A DNA stretch of 64,000 bases from Chloroflexota bacterium (GCA_013112685.1 JABFGC010000002.1:1498902-1562901); one strand, 5' to 3'; counted from the first letter of the stretch, positions 33,662 through 45,723 are shown. Notes: a model not told the origin generated them from the letters alone. Translations and numbers: made by a program.

Positions 33662-34056
33662 CCCCGCGCCTTCAGCCAGACGGTGAGCAACGCCAGCGCG
33701 ACCTTGACGCCGATGATGCCGGTCAACGCGATCAGCGCGGCGCGGTCGCTGGCAATGAAGGGCAGGGAAAAGCCGAAGTACACCGCCGCGACGAGCAAGA
33801 TGGCGAGCGTACCGAGAATCATGCCCGCCAGCGTGATGGGATTCATCCAGCCCTGCTCCATGGAAATTTTTGCCATGCCGAGCGAGCAGGCGAGGAATCC
33901 CGCCGCGGCGAGGGCGTAGAACGCGGTTCGTTCGTCCACAAGGATCGGGAGTCTGACTCCCGCGAGGGTGAGGAGAGCCAGCCCAAAGGTCAGGAAGCCG
34001 AGCGTGTGGGCGATGGGGGCAGTCCAGTGAAAGACGATGGGGACGTTGGTTGACAT
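33658..34056 (-). CDS. Four-segment membrane protein
   Basis: 132 residues from the ATG at 34056, which has AAGGAGAAAT upstream. Four hydrophobic segments and short loops; no motif recognised. It is the middle gene of a three-gene minus-strand set (membrane protein, membrane protein, GNAT) with tight spacing. Confidence 0.6.
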   Translation of the reverse strand: MSTNVPIVFHWTAPIAHTLGFLTFGLALLTLAGVRLPILVDERTAFYALAAAGFLACSLGMAKISMEQGWMNPITLAGMILGTLAILLVAAVYFGFSLPFIASDRAALIALTGIIGVKVALALLTVWLKARG

Positions 34057-34073
34057 TTTGATTTCTCCTTTTC

Positions 34074-34703
34074 TTATTTTGCGCGCTTGAACAGCGCCGC
34101 CAATAAAATCGTCGCCGCCGCGACATAGAACGACCAGACGATATTGGCATAATCGCCGACCTGATTTCCGACTCCCGTGCCAGCCGCGTTTGTGGGCATG
34201 GTCAGCGCGGGGAGAATCAGCGTGGGGATGGCGAACAGAACGCCGTTGAGAATGAACAGCCACTTGATCCACGCTTCGAGTTTGCCGCCCGTGAAGACGG
34301 GCCCCGCCGCGAGGGTGGCGAGGCAGAAGAACACATAGCCAAGCATATCCTGCGCGAAGATCGGCGTGCCAGGGATGAAGACGAACGGCGCAAGCGCTTC
34401 TTCCGTGATGGGCAGGTAATTGTTCTTGATAAACGTCAGTTGAATGTAATACGTCAGCGAACACATCACCGCGTAGATGATGGCGAATGAAAGCCCGAGT
34501 TGGCTCCACACTTTTTTCTCGGGCGCGGCGTAATGATGGATGCTCACCATCATTGTCACGAACGCGGGCGCGAGCAGGAACGACGAGCCGTAAGCGACAT
34601 CGAGCGGCCAGTCGAACGCCAGCGACAGCGGGAAGGCGATTAACATCAACGTGACGACGACGGACGACCAGAAGCCAAGTTGGGCGACGGGTTTTTGATT
34701 CAT
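34074..34703 (-). CDS. Six-segment membrane protein
   Basis: 209 residues from the ATG at 34703, with AAGGAGACACC upstream. Six hydrophobic segments (for example SVVVTLMLIAFPLSLAF and ILLAALF). No catalytic motif. It resembles small DUF-type integral proteins found beside hydrolases in this phylum, but I cannot name a family. First gene of the membrane/membrane/GNAT set. Confidence 0.6.
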   Translation of the reverse strand: MNQKPVAQLGFWSSVVVTLMLIAFPLSLAFDWPLDVAYGSSFLLAPAFVTMMVSIHHYAAPEKKVWSQLGLSFAIIYAVMCSLTYYIQLTFIKNNYLPITEEALAPFVFIPGTPIFAQDMLGYVFFCLATLAAGPVFTGGKLEAWIKWLFILNGVLFAIPTLILPALTMPTNAAGTGVGNQVGDYANIVWSFYVAAATILLAALFKRAK

Positions 34704-34717
34704 GGTGTCTCCTTTTT

Positions 34718-34770
34718 GTACCGCAAGATTCATCTTGCGATGGCGAGGGGTAAAATGAATATTGCGGTAC
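34718..34770. repeat. Sixteen-base inverted repeat abutting a stop codon (family K)
   Basis: GTACCGCAAGATTCAT and ATGAATATTGCGGTAC, 15 of 16 positions paired, 21-base loop. On the minus strand the TAG stop of the alpha/beta hydrolase runs straight into it (TAGTACCGCAA). It lies between two genes on the same strand and lacks a T-tract. Confidence 0.7.
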
Positions 34771-35648
34771 TAAACCAACGCGCGGATGATCTCCGCGGCA
34801 TGTTTCTTGAACAACGACAAATGCCCTTCGTCGGGATAGAACTTCGCTTCGCACTTCGGGATGGCGGACGCGGCAAACCGAGCCATTTCCACGGGGATGT
34901 TTTTGTCCGCTTCCCCGTGCCAGAATTGAAGCGGCGTGCGAATATCCTGCAAGCGAAAGCCGTAGTCCGTGATCGAGAGCAGGGATTCGTGGAATGCCCC
35001 GCGCGTCCCCTGCCGCGTCGCTTCGCGCACCATCTGAATGAAGCCACTCTGAAAATCCGCATTCGCCTCAACGACCGCGCGATCCGTTTCGGGCAAGACC
35101 GCCGCCGCGCCTGCGATGAATTTCTTCGACGCGAGGCGCGGCATGACGCCCAACATCATCCACAAGAACAAACGCGAGAGCAAAGGCTTTTCACGCGGCA
35201 TGGTCAGGAACTTGCGCGTCCCTTCGTTGATGTTCATCATCAATTCGGGTTCGGTGAACAACGCCGCACCGCTGACGATTCCCGCCTTCGTCAGTCGGTC
35301 AGGAATCGCAAACCCGCACGCCAAACCGTAGGGACCTCCAAGCGAGTAGGCAAGGATGGCGAAACGCTCAATCTTCAAACAATCGGCAAGCGCGACCAAG
35401 TCTTTTGGAAAATCCAGCAGGCGGCGATTGGGTTGGAAGTCCGAGAGTCCCATGCCTGGGCGGTCAACCGCGATGAGGCGCACATCGAGCGATTGCAACA
35501 AGTCTTCGCTGAGATACAGTTTGGCTTCCAGCCGCGAACTCGGCGAGCCGTGCAGGTAAAGGATAGGTTTGCCATCGGGCGCGCCGTACTCGTCATAGCC
35601 GAGCCTGCGCCCGTCGGGTAGATGGAATTGTTGGTTGAGTTTGGACAT
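34770..35648 (-). CDS. Alpha/beta hydrolase
   Basis: 292 residues. LPDGRRLGYDEYGAPDGKPI opening, oxyanion YLHGSPSS, DRPGMGLS, nucleophile AYSLGGPYG, acid in WHGEADKN and histidine in DEGHLSL: a haloalkane-dehalogenase/esterase-type protein. Start is the ATG at 35648 with GGAG upstream (an ATG at 35654 is alternative). The TAG stop is the first triplet of a hairpin repeat. Confidence 0.88.
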   Translation of the reverse strand: MSKLNQQFHLPDGRRLGYDEYGAPDGKPILYLHGSPSSRLEAKLYLSEDLLQSLDVRLIAVDRPGMGLSDFQPNRRLLDFPKDLVALADCLKIERFAILAYSLGGPYGLACGFAIPDRLTKAGIVSGAALFTEPELMMNINEGTRKFLTMPREKPLLSRLFLWMMLGVMPRLASKKFIAGAAAVLPETDRAVVEANADFQSGFIQMVREATRQGTRGAFHESLLSITDYGFRLQDIRTPLQFWHGEADKNIPVEMARFAASAIPKCEAKFYPDEGHLSLFKKHAAEIIRALV

Positions 35649-35654
35649 TTTCAT

Positions 35655-35901
35655 CTCCGTGTAGATGGACGCATGAATCATCGAGAAGACGCACGAACCT
35701 GGATCAATTCCAACAAGTCTCGCTCAACCGTCATCGCTCAACGGATGGATTCGACCCTTCGCCAGAAGGTGGAGGAATTGCATCCAGACTTCGGAAATTT
35801 TGTAGTTTGAAGAACCCCGAATGGTTTTACAGGATATGGAGCGCTTTTGTCTAAATTCCTGGTGGGCGAAATCAGGCGCGCGTATGACAACTTACATTAT
35901 C
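35655..35901. other. Gene-free stretch with a possible carboxymuconolactone-decarboxylase fragment
   Basis: On the plus strand 35672-35810 reads MNHREDARTWINSNKSRS and STLRQKVEELHPDFGNFVV before a stop. The last block resembles the N-terminal part of carboxymuconolactone-decarboxylase-like proteins, but nothing follows it. I treat it as debris; the rest shows nothing recognisable. Confidence 0.3.
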
Positions 35902-36607
35902 TTATTCTTCGATCGCGCCGCCGATGGATTGCAGATGTTTGCGAAAAGAGTATGTTGGGTCGGCGTCCCGCTTTGCCAGATATTCCACGAAGCGGAATTG
36001 CTCGCGTAGCGTTTTTCCTTCGCGAACCATGTCCGCTTGCTTTCGTTCGCGTTCCCAGATCGAACGCGCCGTTTTGAGAACTTCGTCAACGCGCGCGGCA
36101 GGGACGAAGAGCGCGCCGTCGTCGTCGGCAAAGACAACATCATCGTCCGCAACCTCGAATGCGCCAAAACGCGCGGATGTGAGCGCGTTGGGTTCGCGCG
36201 AATCCAGCCGCGTGGGTCCCGCGGGGAACGAGCCGTAACTAAAGACGGGGAATCCGATCTGATTCAACTCCGTCGTGTCGCGGTGCGTTCCCCACAAAAC
36301 GATTCCCGCGAGACCCCCAACTTGGGTTTCCAAAACGGTCAGGTCGCCGATACAGCCTTCGTCGGCGCGACCGTTGTTGTCAATCACGAGAACGTCGCCC
36401 GCTCGCGTAATCAGCGATGGCTTCGAGAAAGATGTCCACGCTGCCGTAGTGGCGGACGGGGCGGACTCGTCCTGCGAGTTTCATCCCCGCGCGGAGAGGA
36501 CGAATCCCCGACGGCGCGATACGCAGGGGAAGTCCAACGCGTAGGCAGGCGTCGGCGATGAGCGGGGTGGAAAGTTGGGAAAAGGTATCGGAAAAATTAT
36601 TGTCCAT
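35902..36607 (-). CDS. RraA-like family protein, one frameshift
   Basis: N-terminal frame MDNNFSDTFSQLSTPLIADA up to IADYASG, then, with one G fewer in the GGG near 36398, DVLVIDNNGRADEGCIGDLT and the rest. Blocks IADACLRVGLP, GDVLVIDNNG, GGLAGIVLWG and TRLDSREP match the RraA/HMG-aldolase superfamily (the dimethylmenaquinone-methyltransferase annotation is historic). The R-D-x-x-x motif typical of the aldolases appears as GTHRDTTEL. Corrected length about 234. Either an aldolase acting on 4-hydroxy-4-methyl-2-oxoglutarate-type acids or a regulator; undecided. Confidence 0.78.
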
Positions 36608-36926
36608 ACAGCGACTCTCCTATTCGATCTTTTCACAAAAGCCAGCACATGACCGTCGAGATCGAGACAATACGAAACGCGGTCGCCCCAGTCGCGGTCG
36701 GCGAGCGGACTCAACTCTGCCGCGCCCGCTTCGAGCGCGCGGCGGTGATAGGCGGAGGCGTTTTCGACGCGCAGGTAAATCTCGACGCGTGGAATCCCAT
36801 TCGCGCGCGCGGGATCAGGGAGGCGGCCTCGAGGGGTCGCCGTGCGGCAAGGGTGGAACGTCGCAACAGGTCAATGAATTGTTCAAAATGGATCTTGTGG
36901 CTGATGCGATATTCAACGGCGGACAT
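36608..36926 (-). pseudogene. Fused remnants of a GNAT N-terminus and a VOC-family C-terminus
   Basis: From the ATG at 36926 (GGAGAT upstream) the frame reads MSAVEYRISHKIHFEQFIDL, LRRSTLAARRPL, the opening of a GNAT acetyltransferase. Near 36830 this gives way to a different frame reading PDPARANGIPRVEIYLRVEN, AGAAELSPLADRDWGDRVSY, LDLDGHVLAFVK, the C-terminus of a VOC (glyoxalase/bleomycin-resistance) protein. Neither half is complete. It looks like a deletion joining two genes. Confidence 0.65.
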
Positions 36927-37201
36927 GAAATCTCCTTTGGCGAAGCCAATTTTACATTAATAGACGCAGGGAATCGCAAAAGGACGTAATTTTCCAGGAA
37001 ATCGGGGACAAAGGCTTGCGCAAGATCCGAAAAATCGGAAGCCCCCCTGGATGAGTCAACTCGAATCCGTCCGCGCACACCCAGCAGCGTTTCTCTCTCG
37101 CAAACGATCACGCCCCGCTCCCATGCTTTGAAAAGGCGGGGTGAGTGCCTGACCAGCCGGGCAATTTTATGTGGATTGGATGCGTCCGGGACTGGCAGGC
37201 T
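36927..37201. other. Gene-free stretch
   Basis: Nothing I can support. Short open frames on both strands lack ribosome-binding sites and recognisable sequence. It lies downstream of the CoA-transferase/ATPase operon and may contain its 3' end; I see no clear terminator. Confidence 0.4.
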
Positions 37202-37986
37202 TTATCTCCCAATGATGACCCCCTGCGGATCCACCTCCTCCCGCAGGATGCGTAATTCCTCGTCCGTTGGCTCTGGCGTGACGGGGAGTGGGTCGGCAAA
37301 CAGCATCTCGAAACCGGTATTTTCAATCACATCCTGCCGGGTCACGCCCGGATGCAGGCTTTCCACCCTCATCCGTTTGGTCTGCGGATAGTAGCCGATC
37401 AGCGCCGGGGTGGTGATGACTTTATAAGGACCAGTGCCGGGCGGAAGTCCCGCCTCTTCGCGCGCGCCGGGCCCGCTGAGATAGCCGGGCGTGGTCAAAA
37501 AATCGAGTCTGCTCACGAAGCGCCGCTTGTCGTGAGGCGTGATGACGAGCGTCTTCCAGCACAGCGAGGCGAGGTCGTTCGCGCCGCCGCTGCCCGGCAG
37601 GCGGACTTTGGGATGATGGTAATCCGCGCCGATCATGGACGTGTTGATGTTGCCGTACTTGTCAATCTGCGCGCCGCCCAGAAAGGTGTAATCCACCATC
37701 CCGCGCTGGCAGGCTTCCATGATCTCATCCATGCTTTGCTGTGCATGAGCGCGCCGGTCTGGGTGTAGGAGTCGGCGACGGAAATGGGCAGTTTGACGAG
37801 CGTCGGGGCGAGGCTGCCCGCCTCGAACATGACGATGAGATGGGGCGCGGTTGTTTTTTGCGCCAGCATGGCGGCGGCAAGCGGCATCCCGGTGCCGATC
37901 ACGGCGGTCTTGCCGTCCTCCAGTTGGCGGGCGGCGACACAAATCATCAGTTCCATGAGGGCATAGCGGGGGTTGGATTGAGTCAT
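37202..37986 (-). CDS. CoA-transferase subunit B (glutaconate CoA-transferase type), one frameshift
   Basis: Start ATG at 37986 (MTQSNPRYALMELMICVAAR). The first frame gives GKTAVIGTGMPLAAAMLAQK and ISVADSYTQTGALMHS. One base appears missing near 37742. The second frame then gives SMDEIMEACQRGMVDYTFLG, GAQIDKYGNIN, LPGSGGANDLASL and the C-terminal HPGVTRQDVIENTGF. The G-x-G...GGxxD blocks are those of beta subunits of family I CoA-transferases. It pairs with the alpha subunit upstream. Last gene of the long ATPase/malic-enzyme run. Confidence 0.85.
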
Positions 37987-38004
37987 GGCAATCTCCAAGC
38001 GACC

Positions 38005-38023
38005 GTCACGCTGAAAGCGTGAC
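38005..38023. repeat. Perfect eight-base palindrome abutting the subunit A stop codon
   Basis: GTCACGCT-GAA-AGCGTGAC. Read on the minus strand, the TAG stop of subunit A is followed immediately by GTCACGCTTTCAGCGTGAC. It lies between the two CoA-transferase genes. Confidence 0.7.
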
Positions 38024-39019
38024 CTACTGACATCGTTTCAACGGCTCCAAGCCGCGCAGGGTTTTCATGCGCGCCTCGCCGCCTTTCAATGCCAGGTACT
38101 CTTCGAAGTTGCGCGTATCGTAGATGTATTTGTCAAGGAATCTTTGAAGTTCAGCCTCGTCCTTTTCGGCTTCCAGCCATTCGGAGAGATGGTCTTCATC
38201 CGAGAAATATTCATACGGCATGTTGCCGGGGTAACTGCCGTAACGCACCTCGCACACCGCATCCACCAGCCAATAGGGGATGAAGGTCAGGCAGGGGTTG
38301 GAACGAATCTCATCGGTGCCGACCAGGCGTTCGGTCGAGAGAATGAGGCGTTTGCAGGCGCGCGCCATGTCATAGTCCGCGATGCTGATCCCATCCACAT
38401 GCGCATTCCCATATTGATCCGCGCGATGGACGTGGATGATTCCGACATCGGGGAAGAGGGCGGGAACGGCGAGCAGTTTTTGCCCGGTAAACGGACAGGC
38501 GATCTCTTTCGCCGCGCTGTACCGAAAGACATCCGTGCCAAGCACCGAACGGGCGGGAAGGAAAGGCAAGCCCATGGCGGCGGCTTTATAACGCCAGCCG
38601 AGCGTGGCGTTGCTCCATTCGGTCATTTGCACTGCGCCGCTTTCGAGGTAACGACGCGCATTGGGAGAAAGCCCGCGTCTTTCCAACCCGACCACGTAAG
38701 CGATGTCGCAACGGTCGAAACATTTCCCCGCCGCGAGGATCTGAAAATCGTGCGTGGCGGTGTGACCGGAGAGTCCCAGCCGCGTTTTGCGCTGGCGGAC
38801 GATCTCATGCAGAAGGGCAGTAGCGATGCGCACGCCGCCAAATCCCCCCGAAGCAAGATAATCGCCATCATGGATGAATCCGCTCACGGCTTCACTAACC
38901 GACATGCGTTTGTCGGTCATGGCGCGGGATTTTTTCGCGAAGAACCCTCGCGCCGCATCCACATCGGGGGATGAGAACAATACTCCCACCGAATCATTCG
39001 TCTTTATCAAATCGAGCAT
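38024..39019 (-). CDS. CoA-transferase subunit A (glutaconate CoA-transferase type)
   Basis: 331 residues. Core blocks DGDYLASGGFGGVRIATALL, SGHTATHDFQ, GLERRGLSPNARRYLESG, YSAAKEIACPFTGQKLLAVP and HVHRADQYGNAHVDG match alpha subunits of glutaconate/3-oxoacid-type CoA-transferases, with GN near the acyl-CoA site. GGAGGC precedes the ATG at 39019; an internal ATG at 38920 is possible. It starts 15 bases after the corrected malic enzyme stop. It may activate a dicarboxylic or 3-oxo acid, linked to malate/pyruvate metabolism by the neighbouring malic enzyme. Confidence 0.88.
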   Translation of the reverse strand: MLDLIKTNDSVGVLFSSPDVDAARGFFAKKSRAMTDKRMSVSEAVSGFIHDGDYLASGGFGGVRIATALLHEIVRQRKTRLGLSGHTATHDFQILAAGKCFDRCDIAYVVGLERRGLSPNARRYLESGAVQMTEWSNATLGWRYKAAAMGLPFLPARSVLGTDVFRYSAAKEIACPFTGQKLLAVPALFPDVGIIHVHRADQYGNAHVDGISIADYDMARACKRLILSTERLVGTDEIRSNPCLTFIPYWLVDAVCEVRYGSYPGNMPYEYFSDEDHLSEWLEAEKDEAELQRFLDKYIYDTRNFEEYLALKGGEARMKTLRGLEPLKRCQ

Positions 39020-39033
39020 GGAGCCTCCGCTTC

Positions 39034-40424
39034 CTATCTCAAAGCAGGTTCAACGGCTTCGACGCCCACCGGGGGTTCGTCTTCATCCACAGGCGCGGGC
39101 GCGATGAAGCCCCGGGCCCATCATCGTGCGCGTCAGGTCGCGCGAGCGTTTGATGATGCGTTCGGCGTTCTCCAGTTCCTGCCCGTAAGTCATGCCGATG
39201 CGCGCCAAGCCCTGTTCCTGCGCCTTCATTGCCACCGCGGCGGCTTCGCGCGGGTAGGTTTCCCAATCCGCCATGTTGGGCAGAATATGGGCCCGGCGAA
39301 AGGGAATCGCCGACATGATCGGCAAGCGCCTCTGCCGCGGCATGGCACATCTCATCGGTGATCGTCCGCGCCCGCACGTCGAGCGTCCCGCGAAAGATGC
39401 CGGGGAAGCCCAGCGCATCGTTGACCTGATTCGGGAAGTCCGAGCGCCCGGTGGCGACGACGACCGCGCCCGCCTCTTTCGCCTCCCAGGGCCAGATCTC
39501 CGGCACCGGATTGGCGCAGGAGAAGAGGATTGCGTCCTTCGCCATCGTCCGAATCCACTCCGGCAGGATCACACCCGGTCCCGACTTCGACAGCGCGATC
39601 ACCACATCGGTGTTCCTGATGGCATCCGGGATTTCGCCGCGCCTGCCGTCGGCGTTGGTGATGTTGCACAGTCTCCACTTCGCCTTGAATTCGGCTTTGC
39701 GCGCCTCCAGGTCCGCGCGGTGCCTGCCGAGAACGCCCTTGGTATCCACAACGTAGCAATGGGCAGGGTTCACTCCCCAGCCGAAGACCAGGCGCGAGGT
39801 GGCAACGTTCGACGCCCCACAGCCGATGAACGCGATCTTGACCTCCTCCTTCTTCTTGCCGACCACCTTGAGCGCGTTCATCAGCGCCGCCAATATGACG
39901 GTGGCGCTGCCCTGCTGGTCGTCGTGCCAGACTGGGATTTCGGCTCTCTCGCGCAAGGCGTCCAGGATGTAAAAGCATTTCGGCTGGGCGATGTCCTCCA
40001 GGTTGATCCCGCCGAAGGCTGGCTGGAGCATCAAAACGGTGTTGATGATCGCTTCAGGATCTTTGCTATTCAATGTGATGGGAAAGGCGTCCACGCCGCC
40101 GAGATATTTGTAAAGCGACGCCTTCCCCTCCATGACGGGCAAACCCGCTTTCGGACCAATATCGCCCAGCCCGAGCACGCGCGTCCCATCGCTGACCACA
40201 AGGACGGTGTTCCACTTGTTGGTGTATTCGTAGACCAGTTCCGGGTCGGCGGCGATGGCTTTGCAAGGCGCGGCAACTCCCGGCGTGTACCAGATCGCAA
40301 AGTCATTGAAGGATCGCACCGAACATTTCAGGACGGTCTCCAGTTTTCCCCGGTAGAATGGATGCAGCAGCATCGCATCTGCGGAGGGCTTTTTTGCTTT
40401 CGCCAACAGTTCTTCGATGTTCAT
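39034..40424 (-). CDS. Malic enzyme (malate to pyruvate), two frameshifts near the C-terminus
   Basis: MNIEELLAKAKKPSADAMLL start. Conserved blocks: WYTPGVAAPC, DGTRVLGLGDIGP, PVMEGKASLYK, DDQQGSATVILAALMNAL, IGCGASNVA (NAD(P) fold), CANPVPEI, GRSDFPNQVNDALGFPGIFR. Oxidative decarboxylation of malate, cofactor not decided. After DHVGDSLSPG an extra C in GGGCCC (near 39293) shifts the frame; the true continuation HILPNMADWETYPREAAAVA is in the next frame. A second extra G near 39117 shifts it back before FIAPAPVDEDEPP. Corrected end TAG at 39034. It begins 12 bases after V-ATPase subunit D. Confidence 0.87.
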
Positions 40425-40436
40425 TCCTGCCTCTCC

Positions 40437-41079
40437 TTATCGGGCCGCTTCCCGTCTATGTTCAAGCACCCGCTTCATCAACTTGAAGCGAAAATGGTCG
40501 CTGCGTTCGCGTTCGTCGAGCGCCATCTGGATAAAGTCCCGCTCCGCTTCGAGGCGCGGGATCAGGAGATGGTCCAGCGCGTTGAGGCGGCGGGAGGTGC
40601 GCTGGATCTCCGCGCCGAGGCGCGTGAGGCGCAGTTCGGTCTCAGCCAGTTGGATGATCGCGTCCACTTCCCTCTCAAACGCTTCCGCGGTCTCATCCAC
40701 CACGATCGGCGTGCCGACAATGCAATAGCCGCGTCCCATCATCGAGCGCGTCACACGCTTCTGTTCGATGCGCGGCACTTTGACTCCCATGACGCTGGTC
40801 GCCGTCACCTCGAGGGATAGTTCCGCCCGCGATGCCAGAGCGGCGGATCGGATCACTTCCGCCCCGGCAATGGACTCTGCCCTGGCAAGAGTCCTGGGAG
40901 GCGTCCGCGGCGGCATCCTGCAGCGCATCCGAACGGACGACCGCCGTATCCGCGGTTTGCAAAAACTCTTTGAGCAGGGCGGCGCGTTTCTGCTCGAGCA
41001 ACTCGCGTCCCTGCTTCGCCAGCGCGATTTGCGCTTTGCAAGCCAGCAACTTCATGCGGGTGGCAGAGACGGTGGTCAT
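40437..41079 (-). CDS. V/A-type ATPase subunit D, one frameshift
   Basis: Central-stalk rotor subunit. First frame [36 protein letters not shown]; after DAADAS an extra C in TCCCAGG (near 40886) breaks the frame. The continuation [15 protein letters not shown] leads to [40 protein letters not shown] and [20 protein letters not shown], typical of subunit D. Corrected length about 213. The start overlaps the corrected stop of subunit B as ATGA. Confidence 0.88.
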
Positions 41080-42487
41080 TTGCGGTGATACCTTTCGAGA
41101 TATTCCCTAGGTATGCGCTTGAGCGATTCGGGAGGCATGAGGGACAGCAGATGCCAGGCAGCTCCAGTGTTTCGCTCATGGAGCGGTCTGTCATCCCCTG
41201 GCTGACGTATCGTTCCTCGAACTGGCGGGCAAAATCCAACACACGGCGGTCATCCGCCGAGAGAGCCGCCTCGCCGATGATGGCAACCAGCCGCCGCAGA
41301 TCGCGTCCTTCCGCATAGAGCGCATACAGTTGATCTGCCACTGCGCGATGATCGGCGCGCGTTTTGCTTTCGCCGATACCGGCGTTCATCATGCGCGAAA
41401 GCGATGGCAGAACGTCAATCGGCGGGTAAATTCCCTTGCGGTGCAGGTCGCGGCTGAGCACAATTTGACCTTCCGTGATGTAGCCGGTCAGGTCGGGGAT
41501 GGGATGGGTGATGTCGTCATCCGGCATGGTCAGGATCATGAGCCGCGTCACCGAGCCCGATTTGCTGCGCAGTCGTCCGGCGCGCTCGTACAGGCTGGCA
41601 AGGTCGGAATACATATAGCCCGGATAGCCGCGGCGTCCCGGCACTTCTTCGCTGGCTGCGGCAATTTCACGAAGCGACTCGCAATAGTTGGTCATGTCGG
41701 TCATGATGACCAGCACGTGCCGGTCGTGCGTAAATGCCAGATATTCGGCGGTCGTCAACGCCGCGCGCGGCGTGAGCAGGCGCTCCATGGATGGATCCTC
41801 GGCGCGGTTGATGAACAACACCGTGCGATCCATGGCATCGCTCGCCTGGAACTGATCCATGAAGAACGCCGCCTCGCGGTTGGTAATGCCGATGGCGGCA
41901 AAGACCACCGCAAACGGTTCGCTGTCCAGGCTTTTATCGCCGCCTGCCACACGCGCCTGGGAGGCGATTTGCGCCGCCAGTTCATTGGCAGGCAAGCCCG
42001 CCCCCGAAAAGATGGGCAATTTTTGCCCGCGCGTCAGTGTGTTGAGACCGTCAATGGCAGAGACGCCGGTTTGGATAAATTCACTGGGATGAGTCCGCAC
42101 GGACGGATTGATCGGCAAGCCGTTGATATCGAGCGAGAACTCCGGGATGATCGGCGCACCCCCGTCAATCGGCTGACCTGAACCGTCCAGCGCGCGGCCC
42201 AGCATGGAGAGCGAGACATCCACACGCGCCACATCGCCCAGGAAACGAACCCGCGTCTGCCGCAGACCCAAGCCTGTCGTCCCGAGGAAGACGCGCACCA
42301 TACAGCGGGCATGGTCCACCTCCAACACCTGTCCCAGCCGCAGTTCGCCTTGTGGCGTGAGAATCTCGACGATCTCGTTGTAAGCCACGTTGGACGTGCG
42401 CTCGACAAAGACCAGCGGTCCGCGAATTTCCGACAGCGTGCGGTATTCCGTTGTGATCAGGCGGGGCATCGGAAAATCTTTGATCAT
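41076..42487 (-). CDS. V/A-type ATPase subunit B, one frameshift near the C-terminus
   Basis: Non-catalytic nucleotide-binding subunit: [55 protein letters not shown] in the degenerate P-loop position, [31 protein letters not shown]. At LETLEL one G seems missing (near 41165). The corrected end, [27 protein letters not shown], stops at 41076 and restores the normal length (about 470) and the ATGA overlap with subunit D. As written the frame would wrongly run 200 bases into D. Confidence 0.9.
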
Positions 42488-42488
42488 C

Positions 42489-44289
<1,801 letters not shown>

Positions 44290-44301
44290 GTTCCCTGAAC
44301 T

Positions 44302-44650
44302 TTACTTTTCTTTCTCATCATCGCTTTTGAAGGTGATATACACGCCGATCGCCTGGCGAATCAGGGCGGCGATGCGCTCGCGGGAGGATAGCGGGGGGAC
44401 CCAACGTGCGCCCGCACGGGATGGCAAGACACAACAGTTTGTCCGAAGTTTCGAGCCGCCGCAACAGGGAGGCTTCCATGTACTCCAAAAAACCGTCGTC
44501 AATTGCCACCAAGCCCGTCTCGCCTGTCTCCAGCCATTTGTTGATCAACTCCCCGGCTGTTTCCACCTCCCTGGCGCTGTACGCGTTGACACCCGCCAAT
44601 TCAAAGCCGGAGATCAGTTCTGGACGGACGATGACCATTAAGCGGCTCAT
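44302..44650 (-). CDS. V/A-type ATPase subunit F, one frameshift
   Basis: Small Rossmann-like stalk subunit: MSRLMVIVRPELISGFELAG, VNAYSAREVETAGELI, GLVAIDDGFLEYME. After LLCLAIP one extra base (near 44418) shifts the frame; the continuation GARWVPPLSSRERIAALIRQ, AIGVYITFK carries the usual C-terminal IR-x-IG-Y helix. Corrected length about 115. It overlaps the subunit C stop by four bases. Confidence 0.85.
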
Positions 44651-45723
44651 TCCACAAACTCCACTTCTTCCCGGATGGCATCGGGCTTCAAACCCAGATG
44701 GATGCCCTGGGCGACCCAGCGGAGGTTGTTCACTTCATTGACCTTCAAGGCAATGCAGCCAAGCACCAAGCCGATTCCCAGGGGGTCTTTGGCGATGGAA
44801 TTGATCATCCATTGCAGGCGATAACGCCGGAGGCTTTTTTCCAGGCCGGTCAGGCGTCCCGAACGCGCGTGCGCCTCCAAACCGGCTTGCAATGCCGCTT
44901 CGTACGGGGAATGGCCAAACACAGTCAGGGCTGCCTCCAGCGAATTCTGCGAAGCGGCATACGCAAGCAACTTAAAAGACAGGGTGCCTGGTCCCACAAA
45001 CAGTTGGCTGAGATCGTCGCTGGCGGTGCGCTCGCGCAGCAATCTGCGCTCCGCCGGGGAATGCGAAAATCGCAGAGCGGTCATTAGATTCATCAGGTCG
45101 CTGTCCAGGGTGAGAGCAGCAGTCAGGCGGTTTTTGCCGCGCAGTTTGGTTTTTGCAAATCGAAGCGCTTCGTGGATATGCCACTGATCCAGCGCCAGTT
45201 CCATTTCAAACAGGCTGAAGGCGGTACGTCCCGCGCGCAGGCGAAGCAGCGGCTGGGCAAGCGGCAGTCCCTGGCTGGCAATCACGTCAATCACTGCGCG
45301 AACATCCTGAAGATTTGCCAGTTCCGCCCATAAACGATGATCAATCGCACCGACCGGCAGCAGAGAGGCGAGAATTTCCGCCGCAGGCGCATTGGTGGAT
45401 ATGCCGCGCAGGATGGTTTTCAGGTTGTGAATATCGTACGCGCGCAGAACGATGGCGACCATTTCGCCGGGCGTGCCTGAATAAAAAGAGCGGATCTTTC
45501 CCAGCAGGCTGATCAATTCGGCGTGAAGCGCTTCGGAGATGCACTCCATGCCCAGCCAGCGCGTGAGGGCGGTCTCCACGGATTTGCGATATGCCGTGCG
45601 GGTCAAGGCGGCGATCAGTCCCTGCAGGCTGTCGGATTCGGTCAATCCTTCCAACTCACTGCGGGACAGCAACCGGGATTTCATATATCGCAGACGCGCA
45701 TTGCCATATTCAAAGCCGGTCAT
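44647..45723 (-). CDS. V/A-type ATPase subunit C
   Basis: 358 residues, all-helical, reading frame intact. EYGNARLRYMKSRLLSRSEL opening, YDIHNLKTILRG and the repeated A-subunit-C-like helical domains; couples the central stalk to the membrane ring. It lies 12 bases after subunit E and overlaps subunit F. Confidence 0.85.
   Translation of the reverse strand: MTGFEYGNARLRYMKSRLLSRSELEGLTESDSLQGLIAALTRTAYRKSVETALTRWLGMECISEALHAELISLLGKIRSFYSGTPGEMVAIVLRAYDIHNLKTILRGISTNAPAAEILASLLPVGAIDHRLWAELANLQDVRAVIDVIASQGLPLAQPLLRLRAGRTAFSLFEMELALDQWHIHEALRFAKTKLRGKNRLTAALTLDSDLMNLMTALRFSHSPAERRLLRERTASDDLSQLFVGPGTLSFKLLAYAASQNSLEAALTVFGHSPYEAALQAGLEAHARSGRLTGLEKSLRRYRLQWMINSIAKDPLGIGLVLGCIALKVNEVNNLRWVAQGIHLGLKPDAIREEVEFVE

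Noticed and set aside
36815..37111. 98-residue minus-strand frame before the remnant
   Set aside because: No recognisable sequence or ribosome-binding site, and it runs into the GNAT-like start in another frame.
39273..40820. 515-residue plus-strand frame across malic enzyme and V-ATPase D
   Set aside because: Exact antisense of two clearly coding genes; long only because of GC-rich codon bias.
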